Made by a program: the position numbers and the translations under genes. A stretch of 64,000 bases of DNA. It comes from CAVZLD01 sp963776055 (GTDB lineage: Bacteria; Planctomycetota; Planctomycetia; Pirellulales; Pirellulaceae). The stretch covers positions 186,001 through 250,000 of the forward strand of contig CAVZLD010000008.1 of the NCBI GenBank assembly GCA_963776055.1, in the 5' to 3' direction. The notes beneath the pieces are model-generated. The model ran no database searches, was not told the origin of the DNA, and was given only the letters and a program-made list of their open reading frames with translations. The number at the start of each line of letters is the position of its first letter. Within the stretch, counting starts at the first letter, position 1. Shown here one piece after another: positions 17,101-24,661 of the stretch.

Positions 17101-17462
17101 ACATAGTCCAGGTCGCACTCCGGATCGCGCACATCCGAGTTGATCGTGGGGGGCACGACCTGATGTTGCAGGCTCAGGACGCAGAAGAGCAGTTCGAGGG
17201 CACCGCAGGCCGTCGTCAAATGCCCTGTCATGCTCTTGGTGCTGGAAATGGGGATCTTTGCCGCGTGCTGCCCCAAGGCCTTCTTGATGGCCACTGTTTC
17301 GAGCTTGTCGTTCGTGACCGTTCCCGATCCGTGCGCATTGACGTAGTCGATGTCGTCGGTCGAGACGCCGGCATCCTTCAGAGCCAACTGGATCGCGCGG
17401 CGCCGAGATGGCCGTCGGGTCGCGGTTCAGTGATTCGAAACGCGTCGTGCGTGGTGCCGTAA
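14163..17462 (+). CDS. ADP-forming acetate/acyl-CoA synthetase fused to GNAT acetyltransferase
   Basis: From the N-terminus this protein has a CoA-binding Rossmann domain (FAPQSVAIIGASQ), succinyl-CoA-ligase-like domains with the SHTGAMAG phosphohistidine segment, an ATP-grasp domain (about residues 480-720, including GYPVAMKVFSPDITHKTDVGG) and a GNAT domain (about 731-895, ending EQRGFEVDHNSSIDVVM). This is the Pat-like architecture combining acyl-CoA synthetase-like and protein-acetyltransferase modules; it may make acyl-CoA with ADP formation or regulate CoA ligases by lysine acetylation. The ATG at 14163 precedes MAVRNLDKIF, the usual start. Homology should end near 16850. The frame stays open to 17462, running about 465 bases antisense to the convergent ketoacyl synthase gene. 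A TAG in another frame at 16862 suggests a lost stop through an indel. Confidence 0.85.
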   Translation: MAVRNLDKIFAPQSVAIIGASQKPKSVGNTVTQNLIQGGFAGEIYPVHPEYPEVEQRRCYKNVGELPSPADLAVICTPARTVPGLVHECGAAGIRGLVVISAGFRETGKDGWALEQEIQTAARAYDGMRIVGPNCLGLMAPHVSLNASFASDMPPKGHVAFISQSGALCTSVLDWALEENVGFSYFVSVGNMLDVGMADLIDFFSMDRWTESIILYVESITEARQFMSAARAFARKKPIIAYKAGRFAQSAQAAASHTGAMAGVDTVYEAALSRAGIVRVFEMDDLFDCAERLARQSAPHGPHLAIVTNAGGPGVMATDSLLEHNGVLSALSDATIEKLNSQLPSAWSHGNPIDVLGDAPPDRFAQAVATALADEQVDGVLVILSPQAMTDPTGTAAAVIDAAKRSSKPVLAAWMGGPRVREGIKLFNDAGIPTYTSPEKGVRAFMYLVSYARNREVLYETPREIPVEFPLDRGKLRAVFDTILSEGNDVLTESTSKALLEAYEIPVAKAYVARREDDAVELAQRIGYPVAMKVFSPDITHKTDVGGVELSLANEQEVRAAFQRIVTGAKEKRPDAQVNGVTVQRMLTVPGGHELIVGAKRDPVFGTVLLVGAGGVTAELFQDRALGLPPLSERLVRQMLESLRSWPLLSGFRGRPGVNVDRLIEVVMRLSYLVADYPEIVELDVNPLLVTAKDAIALDARIVLDRWTVLHPVRPYSHLAIRPYPEEYEREMKLKDGRTVLLRPIKPEDEPMWHELLASCSPESIRMRFRYMFKATTHEMAARFCFIDYDRELGIVAELEEEGKRKLIGVGRLVADSDHRNAEYAVLVGDPWQGVGLGSLLTDYCLEISPRWGITRIIAEMSPENRRMIGIFEQRGFEVDHNSSIDVVMRERTYRNRLDGRCLVRRAGGWSSQRRPALWFAIILPGLLRWSRPHHVVTGCDGVRHSLVEVGNNQRRVLSAEPEIIIQHVLASDLSCDIGNIVQVALRIAHIRVDRGGHDLMLQAQDAEEQFEGTAGRRQMPCHALGAGNGDLCRVLPQGLLDGHCFELVVRDRSRSVRIDVVDVVGRDAGILQSQLDRAAPRWPSGRGSVIRNASCVVP

Positions 17463-18280
17463 CCGCGCAGCTCCGCTAGAATGTGTGCCCGGCGCCGTCG
17501 CGCATGTTCGAGTTCTTCCAAGATCAGCACGGCACCACCTTCGCCGACGACGAAACCGTCCCGCTCTCGATCAAAGGGGCGCGAAGCACGCTGCGGTTCT
17601 TCGTTTCGCGTACTCAGCGTGGAGAGCCGATGGAAGCCGGTGATTCCCAGAGGATGGATCATGCTGTGCGCACCTCCGGCCACCATGACGTCGGCGTCAT
17701 CCCGCCGAATGATCTCCAGTGCCTGTCCCACGGCTGCCGCACTCGATGCGCAGGCGTTCGTGAAGTTGAGACTCGGTCCCTGCGCATCCAACCAGGCCGA
17801 GATATATCGCAAGGGACGACTCGGGTCCAACGTCAGCTCGTCTTGCTCTCCCGCCAGTTGAAGGTAGGCCTGAAGAAAACTTGTTGCCTGGAGTTCGGTC
17901 TTGGTCCACGCTTGGCTTAACGACCGTACCAGTTGCTGAAAGTCGGGGAAGACTTCGCCGCATCCCATCGAAACTCCCACACGGCGTGGGTCAAATCGGC
18001 TCGTGCTGAGGCACGAGTTGCGGATGGCCGAGATCGCGGCACCCACGGCAAACGTGGTCTGTCGCGATTCCAACTGCCAGCCGGAGAGATTGGCGGCAAC
18101 CGACCCAATTTCCCAGTCGCGGACTTCGGCGGCGATCCGCACCGGAAAATCGCGGGCATCAAAGACCGTGATTTCCGCGACCCCCGATTCACCCGCCAGC
18201 AGTCGTCGCCAGACCGCGTCGACATCGGCCCCCAATGGCGTCACACAACCGAGGCCCGTGATCACAACTCGCCGTCTCAT
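16998..18280 (-). CDS. Beta-ketoacyl-ACP synthase (FabF/KAS II type), frameshifted
   Basis: This thiolase-fold condensing enzyme of about 427 residues begins MRRRVVITGLGCVTPLG. The catalytic triad is present: Cys in NFTNACASSAAA, His in VNAHGSGTVTND and His in KSMTGHLTTACGALE. It elongates acyl-ACP with malonyl-ACP, or serves a polyketide-like pathway. The frame breaks near 17397-17402, where GCGCGATCCAG would need one more base (GCGCGCATCCAG) to read GHLGAARIQLALKDAGVS. Downstream the second frame is intact to NNNLGFGGQNAALVVSHFDK. No acyl carrier protein or other fab gene is adjacent, so its pathway is unknown. The ATG at 18280 is the family start. It is convergent with the upstream synthetase-GNAT gene. 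Confidence 0.87.
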
Positions 18281-18874
18281 CGTTGGGACACGGCCTCCGC
18301 TCTGTGTCGTGCTCGCACTGTTTTCGTCCAAAAGAACCGCCCAGGGGCCGCAAAAATACTCGGAGATCGCGATTGACGGAAGGCGAGTGTTTCCGCGGCG
18401 CCTCGCGCCAGCACTGTCAGCTGCCGGTGCGGTCACATGGCCTGTCCCGGCCTTCGGGTGCGTTCACATGGCCTGTCCCGGCCTTCGTGTAAGCTTGCAC
18501 CGCTGAGCGTCGACCCTGATCCCATCGCCTGTCCCGGGGCTGCAATGAGTGAGCAAGTGCGCAGCTGGAAGCCCACGCATCACAACACATGGCCTGTCCC
18601 GGCGTTGGGGAGCAGGATTTTGAGGTGATTTTTGTTGCGCGATGATGGTTCCGGCTCCGGGGCAGCAGGCCGAAAATCGCCGTCGGCGCACGGCGCCCGG
18701 CAAGTTGGTCTCTAACTCGGTAGCTTCAAGGTGCCGGAGCAAGCCCAATGCCGCTTCTGCTCGAAACTGAATTCGGCCGGAAACATCGAGTAGTGCAGCC
18801 GATCGCATTCTGTTAGTTTCAAGACAGGAACAATGCGCTTCCATCAAGTCAACTGGTTCGCAGGAGAATTCGCC
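18281..18874. other. Gene-free spacer with CATGGCCTGTCCC repeats
   Basis: The spacer separates the ketoacyl synthase start (minus strand) from the NHL lipoprotein (plus strand), so both promoters should lie here. Three clear copies and one degenerate copy of CATGGCCTGTCCCGG are at 18436-18602. The remainder, 18603-18874, has no recognisable gene. I found no convincing -35/-10 pair. Confidence 0.6.
18436..18602. repeat. Dispersed repeat CATGGCCTGTCCCGG, three copies plus one degenerate
   Basis: Copies lie at 18436-18450, 18467-18481 and 18588-18602, with a variant (ATCGCCTGTCCCGG) near 18524-18537. The first two are embedded in a longer direct repeat that includes GGCCTTCG after and TTCA/GTCA before. 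The same core occurs twice at 46945-46986. Spacing is irregular, so this is not a CRISPR array. Confidence 0.75.
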
Positions 18875-20254
18875 ATGACCGTCATCGATTCCGCCCGTAC
18901 GCGCTTCCTTTGGGGGTTCCTGCTACTGGCGTTGAGCAGTGGATGTTCACCGGGCGACAAGGCAACGGAGCCCACCGAGGGATCGGCCGCCCCTGCGGCA
19001 GAATCTTCCCAGGAGTTCGCCGTGGCACCGCAGCCTGCCCGGAAGACTACGCAGAATGCGGTATGGGAGCAGAGTTCGGCCACCGCCGCCTCCTCCAAGC
19101 GGCCGGCTGAGGACGACAGCGCAACGGGGCGTTCTCTGGTTCCGACCCACCGTCAGGCGGCGATTATTCGCGTCAATGGTGATGAAGCCACATCGACAAC
19201 CCTGCACACCTTTTGCCTGGATGCGGCCGGGAATCTCCTGGCCGGCGTGACCACGGACGTGGGACAGATCCGCAAGCTGGACCCCGAGGGCAACCTGCTC
19301 GAAACTTGGCCCCTGGAGGTCACGCCGGAAGCGATCGCCGTGGGGCCCGACGGGGTGCTGTATGTGGCCGGCAGCGGAAAGCTGCTCAAGCTCGACGCAC
19401 AAGGAGCCGTTCTGCTCGAGGCCGATGCACCCCACGCCGGTGAAGCGCGGGCCAACAAGGAGAAGATTCGCGAGCAGATGCGCGAGCAACTCGAGCAGAA
19501 TCGCCAGAGCATGGCCGAGATTCTCACCCGTTATCAACAGCAGATCGATCAGTTGACGGCGAAAGCGGAGGAGGACCGGACGGAAGCGGAGCAGCAACGG
19601 CTTCGCTCGCTGCAGTCGGTGGTAGAACGCATTCAACCGGCCCGCGACGAGCAAGCCGAGAATGAAACGTTAGATCGCATGATTCAGTCGAAGTTGGCGG
19701 CTTCTTCGATCAGTGTCACCAGCAGCGATGTTTTCGTGGCCACTCGAGCGCTGGAAGGCTACGGTTTCGATGTCTGGCGCGTCGATGATCAATTCGAGAA
19801 TGGCAAGAAGATTGTCACGGGATTACGCGGTTGCTGCGGACAGATGGATGTGCAAGCCAACGACGCCGGCGTGTACGTGGCTGAAAACGCACGACATCGC
19901 GTGTGTCACTATGATCGCGATGGACAACTTGTGACGCAGTGGGGCAGCCGAACGCGGACCGGAGTCGAAGGGTTTGGCAGTTGCTGCAATCCCATGAATT
20001 TGGCTTTCAATTCGGACCAGGATGTCTACACGGCGGAGTCCACCACCGGTCGGATCAAGCGATACAGTGCAAATGGGGATCTGCTCGGTCTCGTCGGTCA
20101 GGTGGAGATCGTACCGGGCTGCAAGAAGGTGTCGATCGCAGTCAGTCCGGACAGTAGCCGGATCTACATGTTGGACATTACGCGGACGCACATCGTGATG
20201 ATGCAGTCGATTGCCGATGATCTGCAGATGGCGGCGGTCGATCCGCTTCGTTAG
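18875..20254 (+). CDS. NHL-repeat/beta-propeller lipoprotein with coiled-coil insert
   Basis: This protein of about 459 residues has a lipoprotein leader ending LALSSGC. A low-complexity linker follows, then beta-propeller-type repeats (TTDVGQIRKLDPEGNLLETW, AVGPDGVLYVAGSGKLLKLD). A long charged insert of Lys/Glu/Gln-rich coiled coil comes next (about residues 190-265), followed by further NHL repeats with GCCGQMD and GSCCNPMN. Such proteins sit on the outer face of the cytoplasmic membrane or in the periplasm and probably bind partners; no enzymatic residues are evident. I chose ATG 18875 because AGGAG lies just upstream and the leader follows directly; an ATG at 18833 is in frame. It is followed by a separate lipoprotein gene 195 bases later. 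Confidence 0.75.
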   Translation: MTVIDSARTRFLWGFLLLALSSGCSPGDKATEPTEGSAAPAAESSQEFAVAPQPARKTTQNAVWEQSSATAASSKRPAEDDSATGRSLVPTHRQAAIIRVNGDEATSTTLHTFCLDAAGNLLAGVTTDVGQIRKLDPEGNLLETWPLEVTPEAIAVGPDGVLYVAGSGKLLKLDAQGAVLLEADAPHAGEARANKEKIREQMREQLEQNRQSMAEILTRYQQQIDQLTAKAEEDRTEAEQQRLRSLQSVVERIQPARDEQAENETLDRMIQSKLAASSISVTSSDVFVATRALEGYGFDVWRVDDQFENGKKIVTGLRGCCGQMDVQANDAGVYVAENARHRVCHYDRDGQLVTQWGSRTRTGVEGFGSCCNPMNLAFNSDQDVYTAESTTGRIKRYSANGDLLGLVGQVEIVPGCKKVSIAVSPDSSRIYMLDITRTHIVMMQSIADDLQMAAVDPLR

Positions 20255-20349
20255 TGCGACCTGCTCGCTGCGGGATGCGCACACCGGCCACGCCGGGCTC
20301 TTCGTTTCTTCCTTGAACATGTGAAAACATGTACGGTCTCGAAAGGCCG

Positions 20350-20375
20350 CCGCCGGCAAACCGGTTTGCCGGCGG
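20350..20375. repeat. Perfect 26-bp palindrome
   Basis: All 13 base pairs match about the centre 20362/20363 (core CAAACCGGTTTG, arms CCGCCGG and CCGGCGG). It lies between the NHL lipoprotein and the PhnD-like gene, near a smaller ACATGT...ACATGT pair (20318-20333). With no T-run after it, it could be a protein-binding site, a weak terminator or a REP element. Confidence 0.7.
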
Positions 20376-20449
20376 GGAGGTGCTTCGTTGCGCTTGTTCA
20401 CTTGGTAGAGTGTCATTCATGATGCGGTGATCTTTTCTGGGGGTGATGC

Positions 20450-21358
20450 ATGTCGAACGGTCGAGTCTGGGCGAGCCGGATGGCGACGGTTGCTCTGGTG
20501 GTGGGTGCGTCGGTGTTCTGCGGCTGTCAATCCGAATCTGGCTCGCCGGCCCATCAAGCAGAGTCAGGCTCGGAGCTGCTGGTGGTCGTGATGGACCCAC
20601 TCGCCGCTCCGCTCTCTTGTCCGTGTGTTCAGGGGTATGCCCAACGAGAGTACGAAGCGCTTGCGGAGTATTTGGAGAAGCAGTTGCGGCTATCAGTCGA
20701 ATTGGCTTTTGGCGATGCGCTGTCGACCGCACTGCAGGACCGTTCCGTCGCTCAGGCGGACCTGATCATCGGCAAAGACTCGGTTGTGCAAGCCGACGCG
20801 GCCCGGGCCAGACTGACACTCGAACGGGTCGCTCGGCTGACGGACAAGCAGGGCGTGACTACGCAGCAAGGCCTGTTCGTGGTCCGGTCCGATGATCCCG
20901 CGCGGTCGCTGGAAGATTTAGCCGGCTATCGAATGCTGTTGGGACCCGCGGAATCCGATGAGAAGCACGCCGCAGCGCGCCGGCGACTGGCGGCCGCAGG
21001 AATCGACCTGGCGGAAGAATTGGTGGAAGTGAGTCCGGCTTGCAGTGACGGCGCGTGCAAGCTCGTGGACGGTGGGCCCGATGTCCACGCAGCCGCCGTC
21101 ATCTCCAGTTACGCGCAGCCCCTCTTGGAAGGCTGCGGCACCATTCAAGCGGGCGACTTGCGCGTGGTGGCGGAGACCGAGCCGGTGGCGTTCATCTCTG
21201 CCTTCGTGGCCGATCAGGGGGACGGTGAGCTTTCATCGCAAATCCAACAAGCCTTGTTGCGTGTCGGCGAGGATCCCGAGGTGTGCGCCCGGCTGGAGTC
21301 GCTTTCCGGATTTGTGGTGGAGGAGAACTCTGAGATTTCCCTCGCAAAAAAAAACTGA
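20450..21358 (+). CDS. PhnD-like phosphate/phosphonate-type substrate-binding lipoprotein
   Basis: This 302-residue protein has a leader with lipobox (VFCGC) and the two-lobe fold of the PhnD/SsuA-like family: the LLVVVMDPLAAPL start, YEALAEYLEKQLRLSVEL, ADLIIGKDSVV, and DDPARSLEDLAGYRMLLGP with SDEKHAAARR. These proteins bind an anion outside the membrane for an ABC transporter or as a sensor; no permease or ATPase gene is near. The frame ends right after a run of nine A (21346-21354). In the +1-base alternative the protein would run straight into the PQQ beta-propeller at 21358, which lacks its own start. The two were therefore probably one polypeptide. Ligand unknown. Confidence 0.75.
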   Translation: MSNGRVWASRMATVALVVGASVFCGCQSESGSPAHQAESGSELLVVVMDPLAAPLSCPCVQGYAQREYEALAEYLEKQLRLSVELAFGDALSTALQDRSVAQADLIIGKDSVVQADAARARLTLERVARLTDKQGVTTQQGLFVVRSDDPARSLEDLAGYRMLLGPAESDEKHAAARRRLAAAGIDLAEELVEVSPACSDGACKLVDGGPDVHAAAVISSYAQPLLEGCGTIQAGDLRVVAETEPVAFISAFVADQGDGELSSQIQQALLRVGEDPEVCARLESLSGFVVEENSEISLAKKN

Positions 21359-22537
21359 ATTCCGAGAGGTTAACCGAGTCTTGGGGCGGCTGGCGCGGCA
21401 ACCGCCGTGATGGCTTCAGTCCTTCCCTACCGTCGGTCCTTCCTCCCCGGGTCAAGCCGCTGTGGGTACGGCCGTTGAGTGGTGCTGGTCTCGGAGGCAT
21501 CGCGGCCTCTGAGGATCACGTGATCGTTGGCGATCGCGATCTGGGCGACACGTCGGATTTGTTTCTGTGCCTGAGCGCGCGCGACGGGGAAACGATCTGG
21601 CAGGTTCAGTATCCAGCTCCAGGAGAACTGGATTACGGGAACCAGCCGCGCGCCACGCCGCTAATCCACGGTGAATATGTCTACCTGTTCGGCGCGTTCG
21701 GCGATCTCACATGCGTGGATCTGTCTTCGGGAAAGATGATCTGGCAGAAGAATCTGCGCGAGGCGTATGCGACGCAGGCGGAGTACATCTGGGGGATGTG
21801 TGCGTCCCCGCTAATTGCCGACGAGAAGCTGATCGTGAATCCCGGCTGCGGCCGACGCCACGATCGTGGCACTGGATCCACGATCCGGTCAGGAGATCTG
21901 GCGAGCGCCGGGGGCACCTCCCGCTTACGGGTCTTTCCTGGCGGTCGAACTGGGAGGGAAGCAACAGGTCGTCGGTCACGACCGGAATTCCCTGGGAGGA
22001 TGGGATTTGCAGACCGGCGAACGTCTCTGGACGTTGACGCCCCCGTTCGCTGATGACTTCAACGTGCCGACACCGGTCCGGTGTGGGAAAATGCTGCTGA
22101 TCACCAGCGAGAATAATGGCACCCGTCTGTATCAATTTCTTTCGGGAGGTGTGCTCGACCCGACACCTGTCGCCGTCAATGAGGATCTGGCGGCCGATAT
22201 CGGGACACCGGTCGTCGTTGGCTCGCGAATCTTCTGCCCCTGGGGCTCACTGTTTTGTCTCGATTGGCACAGCGGCTTGAAGACCGTCTGGACGGCCGAA
22301 GAAGCGACGATTCGTACACACGCCAGTATCCTGGCCGGGCCCGATCGGATTCTGCTGATTGGCGATGGCGGCGAATTGATCCTGGTGGATGCGACGCAAG
22401 ATCACTATCAGGTCGTATCTCGTGTTCAAGTTCTTGAGCAAAGTGCCGAGTTGTATTCTCATCCTGCGCTGGTCGGCAGCCGTCTCTATCTCCGCGGAGA
22501 TGCACAATTGGCTTGTGTGGATCTATCGGCGGATTAG
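21358..22537 (+). CDS. PQQ-like beta-propeller, no start codon of its own, frameshifted
   Basis: The reading frame after the A9 run begins NSERLTESWGGWRGNRRDGF, which is the typical opening of PQQ-binding-like beta-propellers (W-x-x-W-R-G-x-x-R-D-G). No ATG, GTG or TTG precedes it in frame after the TGA at 21331, so it must be made by continuing from the PhnD-like domain. Blades follow: DLFLCLSARDGETIWQ, YVYLFGAFGDLTCVDLSSGK, then a break near 21845. Removing one base there (GGCTGCGG to GGCGCGG) gives NPGAADATIVALDPRSGQEIWRAPG and the rest to 22537. PQQ-like propellers act outside the cytoplasmic membrane, either as dehydrogenases or as assembly and binding scaffolds. The following membrane protein starts 10 bases later. 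Confidence 0.72.
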
Positions 22538-22547
22538 AGTAGATGGA

Positions 22548-23441
22548 ATGCTGTATTGGCTCAGGACACTCGATCGGATTCTTCGCGGCGAGATCACGCA
22601 GCCGGAAACCATCCGCCAGGGAAAGATGGACCTCCCGGTCGGAGGTCTGATCGTCGTGATCGTCGGTCTCGCGATGATTTACGGCGCGTGCATGGGGTCT
22701 TTTTCGCTCTTTAAGGAAGTGGATCCCGCACGGATACCAGCGGGTGATCGGTATCTGCAAGTCGTGGCATCGACCGTGAAGGTTCCCGCCCTGTTTGCGC
22801 TAACGCTGTTGATCACGTTACCTTCGCTGTACGTCTTCAACGCCCTCGTCGGTTCCCGCCTGAATTTGCGGACTCTGTTCCGACTGCTGATTGCTGCGTT
22901 GGGAGTCAATCTGGCAGTTCTCGCTTCGCTGGGGCCGATCGTCGCCTTCTTCTCGGTCAGCACGACCAGCTACCGGTTCATGCAGCTGTTCAATGTCGTC
23001 ATCTTTGGTGTTGCCGGTGTGTTGGGATTGCTGTTTCTCATGCAGACGCTCAATCGCATGTCTCAGCACTCGGCGGAAGAACACGACCTGCGCGATTCTC
23101 TCGGGGAAGAGCGGCAAGCGAAGGACACCGACGGACCGGAGAAGGAATCCGAGGCCTCTTCGGCAGAATCGTCGGAGCTCGGGCCGGAGTGCGTTACCGC
23201 GCAACTGGTTGGTCAACCGGGACCGCTGGACCGTGTGCAGGGACACATCCTCGGTCGGCATGTGAAGACCGTCTTTCGCATGTGGGTCGTTGTGTTCGGC
23301 TTGGTGGGAGCGCAAATGGGATGGGTTCTGCGTCCGTTCATCGGAAACCCGGAGATGCGCTTCAACTGGTTCCGGGCGCGCGAATCGAATTTCTTCGAGG
23401 CGGTGCTGGATATCATCGCTCAACTGCTGACCGGCGGTTGA
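22548..23441 (+). CDS. Multi-pass membrane protein, paralogue of the next gene
   Basis: I do not recognise a named family. The protein of about 297 residues has some five hydrophobic segments (LIVVIVGLAMIYGACMGSF, VPALFALTLLITLPSLYVF, LLIAALGVNLAVLASLGPIV, VVIFGVAGVLGLLFLM and a C-terminal WVVVFGLVGAQMGWVLRPFI), with an acidic hydrophilic loop between the fourth and fifth. The pattern G(A/T)xMGSF, (S/A)xxKVPxL, LPS(L/F)YV and VGxQMxWxLRPF(I/V)G is shared with the protein encoded at 23463. Start ATG 22548. It is tightly linked to the PhnD/PQQ unit, so the products probably act together at the membrane. Confidence 0.7.
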   Translation: MLYWLRTLDRILRGEITQPETIRQGKMDLPVGGLIVVIVGLAMIYGACMGSFSLFKEVDPARIPAGDRYLQVVASTVKVPALFALTLLITLPSLYVFNALVGSRLNLRTLFRLLIAALGVNLAVLASLGPIVAFFSVSTTSYRFMQLFNVVIFGVAGVLGLLFLMQTLNRMSQHSAEEHDLRDSLGEERQAKDTDGPEKESEASSAESSELGPECVTAQLVGQPGPLDRVQGHILGRHVKTVFRMWVVVFGLVGAQMGWVLRPFIGNPEMRFNWFRARESNFFEAVLDIIAQLLTGG

Positions 23442-23462
23442 GTTCCCGCGGGAGCCGAATCG

Positions 23463-24137
23463 ATGGCGTCTTGGCTGCTTCGAGTCGACGAGGTCCTGCG
23501 GCACCGCCGCTGCGCGACGGACGATCTGCGTTCGGGCTCGACAGTCCTGCTTCTCTCGCTGATGATCGTTCTGTTCGGTACGCTCTATGGTGCGGTGATG
23601 GGCAGCTTTGGCGGGCTCGCGGCCGATCGTCTGCTGCAAGTGTTTTTTTCAGCGGTCAAAGTGCCGCTTCTCTTGCTCGCGACGTTCGCGATTAGCCTTC
23701 CGAGTTTCTACGTGCTGAATATGTTGTTTGGCTTGGCCAGCGACTTCCGTTCGGCGGTGCGAGCGCTCGTCGCTACGCAAGCGGGTTTGACCATCGTGCT
23801 CGCTTCCCTGGCTCCGTACACTGTTCTTTGGTACGTCTCCTTTCGCGACTACTCGTCCGCGGTATTAGTGAATGCCGTAATGTTTGGCGTGGCGAGCCTC
23901 GCCGGCCAGGGCCTCTTACGGCAGTACTATCGCCCGTTAATTCAGCGCGACCCCAAGCACCGATGGATGCTCTGGTTGTGGATCCTCGTCTACGCACTCG
24001 TGGGAGTTCAAATGGCGTGGATTCTGCGACCGTTCGTGGGGACTCCCGGGATGCCCCCCGAGTTTTTCCGCGCGGGGTCGTGGACCAATGCGTACCTGGT
24101 TGTCGGTCGCCTGCTCTGGCAGTCGTTGTTGCCCTGA
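23463..24137 (+). CDS. Multi-pass membrane protein, paralogue of the previous gene
   Basis: This 224-residue protein has about five membrane segments and the same landmarks as the gene at 22548: YGAVMGSFGG, FSAVKVPLLLL, ISLPSFYVLNMLFGL and LVGVQMAWILRPFVGTPGMPPEFF. It lacks the acidic loop of its partner. It starts 21 bases after the previous stop, so the two are cotranscribed and are most likely a tandem duplication that now forms a pair. The function is unknown; no catalytic motif is visible. Confidence 0.7.
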   Translation: MASWLLRVDEVLRHRRCATDDLRSGSTVLLLSLMIVLFGTLYGAVMGSFGGLAADRLLQVFFSAVKVPLLLLATFAISLPSFYVLNMLFGLASDFRSAVRALVATQAGLTIVLASLAPYTVLWYVSFRDYSSAVLVNAVMFGVASLAGQGLLRQYYRPLIQRDPKHRWMLWLWILVYALVGVQMAWILRPFVGTPGMPPEFFRAGSWTNAYLVVGRLLWQSLLP

Positions 24138-24150
24138 TGCGACTTCTTTC

Positions 24151-24582
24151 TCAATCGGGATGTGACTCGGTCACGCTTCTGCGGCGCGGCAGCCGCGGAG
24201 GATGAAGGAAGAAAGTGGCGAGGACGATCAGACCGAACACGCAGTAGCCGGTCGTGAATACCCAGGGCTCGGCCTCGTAGAAGAGGAGCTCATGCAGCAA
24301 GTTCCCCACAAAGGCACCTTCATAGGATGTCTCGCCCGCTCGGCTGCGCAACGATTGTTCCCAAGTTGTCAGGGGGCATGCTATCCCGCATAACGCTTCC
24401 CCCACCACGATCGTGATCGACGTCAGGTGCAACAGGCGAAAGGCGAGATTCCGTGTCCATTGCCAATTGCGCCACCAGCCGACGACAACCGCCACCAAGC
24501 CGACGATGACGAAAGCTACGTAGGCAAAGTGGGCTGCCACGACCAGATCGGCGGCCCATCGGTAACCGAGCTGCGACGACAT
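24151..24582 (-). CDS. DUF2784 family membrane protein
   Basis: This 143-residue protein has four hydrophobic segments and the family landmarks LVVAAHFAYVAFVIVG, RLLHLTSITIVVGEAL followed by GIACPLTTWE, and YEGAFVGNLLHELLFY. These are characteristic of DUF2784 proteins, small inner-membrane proteins of unknown role found in many bacteria. It is convergent with the membrane protein gene ending at 24137 (13 bases between). Confidence 0.8.
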   Translation of the reverse strand: MSSQLGYRWAADLVVAAHFAYVAFVIVGLVAVVVGWWRNWQWTRNLAFRLLHLTSITIVVGEALCGIACPLTTWEQSLRSRAGETSYEGAFVGNLLHELLFYEAEPWVFTTGYCVFGLIVLATFFLHPPRLPRRRSVTESHPD

Positions 24583-24661
24583 ATGGTTACGACGTCTGAG
24601 CCGCGCGATTTATTCCGCCCTTTTTGACCATTCCCCAGTCGTTCGGGAGCGGCGGTTCCTG

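Noticed and set aside
16881..17462. C-terminal part of the synthetase-GNAT frame as a real domain
   Set aside because: It is exactly antisense to conserved ketoacyl synthase sequence and has no protein-like pattern; a lost stop is the simpler reading.
18436..18602. CRISPR array
   Set aside because: Only a few copies, irregular spacing, duplicated flanks and no cas genes.
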